In this document: positions 13,050-15,273 of the stretch, in pieces
How positions within the stretch are numbered: the first letter of the stretch is position 1
Layout of the letters: each line of letters starts with the position of its first letter
Program-made: the position numbers and the translations under genes
Assembly (NCBI GenBank): GCA_955652255.1
Contig: CATPAW010000202.1
Location: 1 to 15,273 of the forward strand
Source: an uncultured Chthoniobacterales bacterium
GTDB taxonomy: Bacteria > Verrucomicrobiota > Verrucomicrobiia > Chthoniobacterales > UBA10450
Reading direction: 5' to 3'
Length of the DNA: 15,273 nucleotides
Notes under the pieces: generated by a model
What the model was told of the DNA's origin: nothing
Seen by the model: only the letters and a program-made list of their open reading frames with translations
The model's database searches: none

Positions 13050-13832
13050 ATGAGTAAGCTCGCCGGCAAAAACATTCTTATCACGGGCGCGTCGCAAGGA
13101 CTCGGGCGCGAGATGGCGCTGCGCTTCGCGCGCGAAGGCGCGGCCGGACTTTCGCTCGTCGCACGCCACCTCGATCAGCTTAATAAAGTGCGCGACCAAA
13201 TCCGTAAACTCGCGCCCAAGATCGACATCGTCGTCATCGAAGCCGACGTGAGCAAACCGCGCGGCATCGAGCGTATCGGCGCCACCACGCTCGCGCAATT
13301 CAAAGGCCATCTCGACGTGCTGGTGAACAATGCATCGACTATCGGGCCGTCGCCCATGCCGAACCTGCTCGATTATCCGGTCGAAGATTTTCGCGAAGTG
13401 ATCGACACGAATTTGATCGGACCGTTCCTTCTAATTAAGAACGCGTTGCCGGCGATGATCGAGCGCGGCGGCTCCATCATCAACGTTACGAGCGACGCGG
13501 GCCAGGTCGGTTATCCCGGCTGGGGCGCGTACGGCATTTCCAAGTTTGGCCTTGAAGGGATGTCGCAAACGTGGGCGTCGGAGTTGGAAGAAACCGGCGT
13601 GCGTGTCAATTGGGTCGATCCGGGAAACATGAACACGGCGATGCATCGCGCAGCGGAGCCGGAGGAAGATCCGGCCGAATGGACGAATCCTGCCGACGTA
13701 ACTGACGTGTTTGTTTTCCTCACTTCCGATGCATCGAAAAATGTGAGCGGCAGACGCTTTCAAGCGCAGGAAGATTGGAAAGCAGAGGTCTCGCACGACG
13801 GGCACAAAGGAAACAAAGTAATAGAAAATTAA
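13050..13832 (+). CDS. Short-chain dehydrogenase/reductase (classical SDR)
   Basis: An NAD(P)-dependent oxidoreductase of 260 residues. The Rossmann glycine motif TGASQGLG spans 12-19. NNAS is at 93-96, the active-site Asn is at about 121, Ser at 148, and Tyr161/Lys165 lie in AYGISK. The PG motif after the sixth strand is at 191-192. An arginine after the second strand (VARH) leans towards NADP. The last part, roughly residues 249-260, reads HDGHKGNKVIEN. It is encoded by a CACAAAG-type repeat also found just upstream of the gene, so this tail is probably not part of the original fold. The substrate is unknown. The QueA-like gene follows after 51 nt. Confidence 0.92.
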   Translation: MSKLAGKNILITGASQGLGREMALRFAREGAAGLSLVARHLDQLNKVRDQIRKLAPKIDIVVIEADVSKPRGIERIGATTLAQFKGHLDVLVNNASTIGPSPMPNLLDYPVEDFREVIDTNLIGPFLLIKNALPAMIERGGSIINVTSDAGQVGYPGWGAYGISKFGLEGMSQTWASELEETGVRVNWVDPGNMNTAMHRAAEPEEDPAEWTNPADVTDVFVFLTSDASKNVSGRRFQAQEDWKAEVSHDGHKGNKVIEN

Positions 13833-13851
13833 TCCTTCGGATTTCTTTGTG
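13803..13851. repeat. CACAAAG-type inverted-repeat element, copy B, overlapping the SDR 3' end
   Basis: CACAAAG (13803-13809), inside the SDR coding region, pairs with CTTTGTG (13845-13851) beyond its stop. A small hairpin AATCC-TTC-GGATT (13831-13843) sits between them at the stop codon. The sequence after the right arm, up to about 13883, resembles the one after copy A. Confidence 0.6.
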
Positions 13852-13883
13852 ACCGTTGTGGACTTGGTGCGAAAATTCTTCTG

Positions 13884-14939
13884 ATGCCTACGCCGTTCAC
13901 ATTCACGCTACCGCCGGAATTAAGCGCGAAAGAGCCGCCGGAACGTCGTGGGATTAGGCGCGATCAAGTTCGCCTGCTCGTGATCGATCGCAAAACCGGA
14001 CGCATCGAACACACACGTTTCGATAAGATCGACAATTACCTTCGCGAAAACGATCTGCTCCTTTTCAATTCAAGCCGCACGCTGCCGGCGTCGTTGCGCG
14101 GTTGCGATTGTAGCGCAGCGCACGGTCCCTGCATGGAAGTGCGTCTGGCCGAACGTTTACCGGACGATTCGTGGCTGGCGCTTTTGCTTTGCGAACAAGG
14201 CGATCCGTTCGGATGCGGGTTGCGTGCCGAAATGCAAATTCAATTCGCGGAAGGACTCAGCGCGACCGTGTTGGCGCGCGACGTGCGCATTCCGCGCTTG
14301 TGGAAATTGCGCTTCTCCACTTCGGGAACGCAGCTGATCGATCTTATCTATCGGCTCGGGAAACCGATTCGCTACGAGTACATCTCTGCGCCGTGGGACC
14401 TCGATTATTACCAAACCGTTTACGCGACCGAACCAGGCTCAGCCGAGATGCCGTCCGCCGGACGCGCGTTTACGTGGAAGTTGCTGCTCGATCTCAAGCG
14501 CCGCGGCATCGATACAGCCTATATCGTTTTGCATGCTGGACTTTCGTCTTACATGGATGACGAGCTCGACGCACAGCGGCCCGCGTCAGAAGAAGAATAT
14601 TTTGTCAGCGCGACCACAGCGGAGAAAATCAATCGTGCGCGCGAAAACGGCGGCCGCGCCATCGCCGTCGGCACGACCGTCGTGCGCGCGCTTGAATCCG
14701 TTGCCGATGGAACGGGGCGAGTGCAGAAGCAGCACGGCTACACGCGGTTAAAGATCGACAATCACCATCGACTGAAAACGGTGGACGGGTTGCTCACCGG
14801 CTTGCACGAACCGGAAGCGAGTCATCTCGACTTACTGAGCGCATTTTTGCCGGCCGAACAGATTCGCGCTGCCTACGAGGAGGCGATTCAGAGAAAATAT
14901 ATCTGGCACGAGTTCGGCGACTTAAATTTGATTCTGTGA
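13884..14939 (+). CDS. QueA-like S-adenosylmethionine:tRNA ribosyltransferase-isomerase paralog
   Basis: A 351-residue member of the QueA family. Canonical QueA moves the ribosyl part of S-adenosylmethionine onto 7-aminomethyl-7-deazaguanine in tRNA, making epoxyqueuosine. Supporting segments are RLLVIDRKTGRIEH, YQTVYATEPGSAEMPSAGRA, RAIAVGTTVVRALES and the C-terminal HEFGDLNLIL. Several signatures differ: PIRYEYI where PLPPYI is usual, MPSAGRAFT instead of APTAGLHFT, and LHAGLSSY instead of LHVGLGTF. Five cysteines fall between residues 74 and 111 (C74, C76, C83, C103, C111). The opening PPERRGIRRDQVRLLV recalls QueA-like paralogs known in actinobacteria. A role outside queuosine synthesis is possible. 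No tgt, queC-F or queG is nearby. Confidence 0.85.
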   Translation: MPTPFTFTLPPELSAKEPPERRGIRRDQVRLLVIDRKTGRIEHTRFDKIDNYLRENDLLLFNSSRTLPASLRGCDCSAAHGPCMEVRLAERLPDDSWLALLLCEQGDPFGCGLRAEMQIQFAEGLSATVLARDVRIPRLWKLRFSTSGTQLIDLIYRLGKPIRYEYISAPWDLDYYQTVYATEPGSAEMPSAGRAFTWKLLLDLKRRGIDTAYIVLHAGLSSYMDDELDAQRPASEEEYFVSATTAEKINRARENGGRAIAVGTTVVRALESVADGTGRVQKQHGYTRLKIDNHHRLKTVDGLLTGLHEPEASHLDLLSAFLPAEQIRAAYEEAIQRKYIWHEFGDLNLIL

Positions 14940-14940
14940 T

Positions 14941-15013
14941 CTGTAGCCACGTCGCTGTGCGACGTCCGCGCCGGTTATATCAGTTGATGACGACCACAGG
15001 CCGGTGGCTACAG
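14941..15013. repeat. Palindromic element class 1, copy 2
   Basis: CTGTAGCCAC (14941-14950) and GTGGCTACAG (15004-15013) are perfect 10-bp arms. An inner hairpin ACGTCGC-TGT-GCGACGT (14949-14965) matches copy 1 at 4094-4150 except for one base pair that changes on both sides. It begins 1 nt after the QueA-like stop. A related right-arm-like sequence, GGCCGCCGCTACAGT, recurs at 15071-15085. Confidence 0.8.
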
Positions 15014-15027
15014 TGGAAGGCTAACTC

Positions 15028-15061
15028 CGAAAGGTTTCGCGTTCATTCCGAAAACCTTTCG
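15028..15061. repeat. Inverted repeat upstream of the glycosyltransferase gene
   Basis: CGAAAGGTTTCG (15028-15039) and CGAAAACCTTTCG (15049-15061) are inverted repeats differing by one extra base, with a 9-nt loop. It could be a terminator for the upstream run, or part of a larger composite repeat with the neighbouring class 1 element. Confidence 0.5.
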
Positions 15062-15094
15062 CGACCGGGCGGCCGCCGCTACAGTTGTTTGCTG

Positions 15095-15273
15095 ATGATC
15101 TCGTTCATCGTTCCAGCGTATAATGAAGAACTGGAGCTGCCATCGACCATCTCGGCCATTCGCGGGGCGGCGGAAGAGATCGAGAAGTACGAGATTATCG
15201 TCGTCGACGACGCGTCCACCGATGCCACGTCGGAGATGGCTGTAAGAACCGGTGTGCAAGTTGTGTCGATCAA
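15095..15273 (+). CDS. Family 2 glycosyltransferase, N-terminal part (cut by window edge)
   Basis: The visible 59 residues begin MISFIVPAYNEELELPSTI, the first strand and loop of a GT-A-fold nucleotide-sugar-binding domain. YEIIVVDDASTDATSEMA follows, whose paired aspartates bind the sugar nucleotide. This is typical of family 2 inverting glycosyltransferases, which build polysaccharides, glycolipids or dolichyl-type sugars. The ATG at 15095 is chosen because it starts directly at the first strand; no Shine-Dalgarno is seen. The acceptor and any membrane anchor lie beyond the window. It is 155 nt after the QueA-like gene, separated by repeats, so shared transcription is doubtful. Confidence 0.9.
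   Translation, partial: MISFIVPAYNEELELPSTISAIRGAAEEIEKYEIIVVDDASTDATSEMAVRTGVQVVSI

Overview
The window looks like a chromosomal segment of a free-living, GC-rich, Gram-negative-type bacterium. My best guess is Verrucomicrobiota (Spartobacteria or Chthoniobacterales-like). This is inferred from the gene mix, the near-absence of Shine-Dalgarno motifs and the many small intergenic repeats; no 16S or other marker is present, so the placement is moderate at best. I see no tRNA, rRNA, CRISPR array, prophage or intact insertion sequence.

Region 1 (1-3054, minus strand) is a glycolytic operon read gap, pgk, tpiA, with tpiA cut by the window edge. Between gap and pgk lies a 31-codon ORF that looks like the N-terminus of a four-helix-bundle (S23/23S rRNA IVP-type) protein. 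It is flanked by inverted hexamer-like repeats, and its stop overlaps the GTG start of pgk. Region 2 (3136-4098, plus) holds a TesA-like SGNH esterase and a small HMA metal-binding protein 3 nt apart. Region 3 (4154-6288, minus) holds an agmatine/peptidyl-arginine deiminase family enzyme and a tandem pair of paralogous four-TM membrane proteins. Region 4 (6442-9539, plus) pairs a secreted gamma-glutamyltransferase with an APC-type amino acid permease.

Region 5 (9536-12333) alternates strands: a small exported coiled-coil protein with three internal repeats (minus), an NlpC/P60-type cell-wall hydrolase (plus), a DUF4242 protein (minus), a transglutaminase-like protein (plus) and an HExxH metallopeptidase-like protein (minus). 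Region 6 (12520-15273, plus) is a co-directional run: VOC/glyoxalase-fold protein, SDR oxidoreductase, a divergent QueA-like protein and the start of a family 2 glycosyltransferase.

The most striking theme is that most spacers carry small palindromic or tandem elements of different classes. One class (4094-4150 and 14941-15013) has two copies with identical architecture and a compensatory base-pair change in its inner stem. Another (12946-13022 and 13803-13851) has one copy that runs into the SDR gene and appears to encode its C-terminal tail. The most interesting protein is the QueA-like one, which departs from canonical QueA at several signature positions and has five cysteines in a short stretch. 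No spacer longer than about 240 bases lacks a gene. The longest, 5219-5454, holds a complex inverted-repeat element and a degenerate heptamer array.
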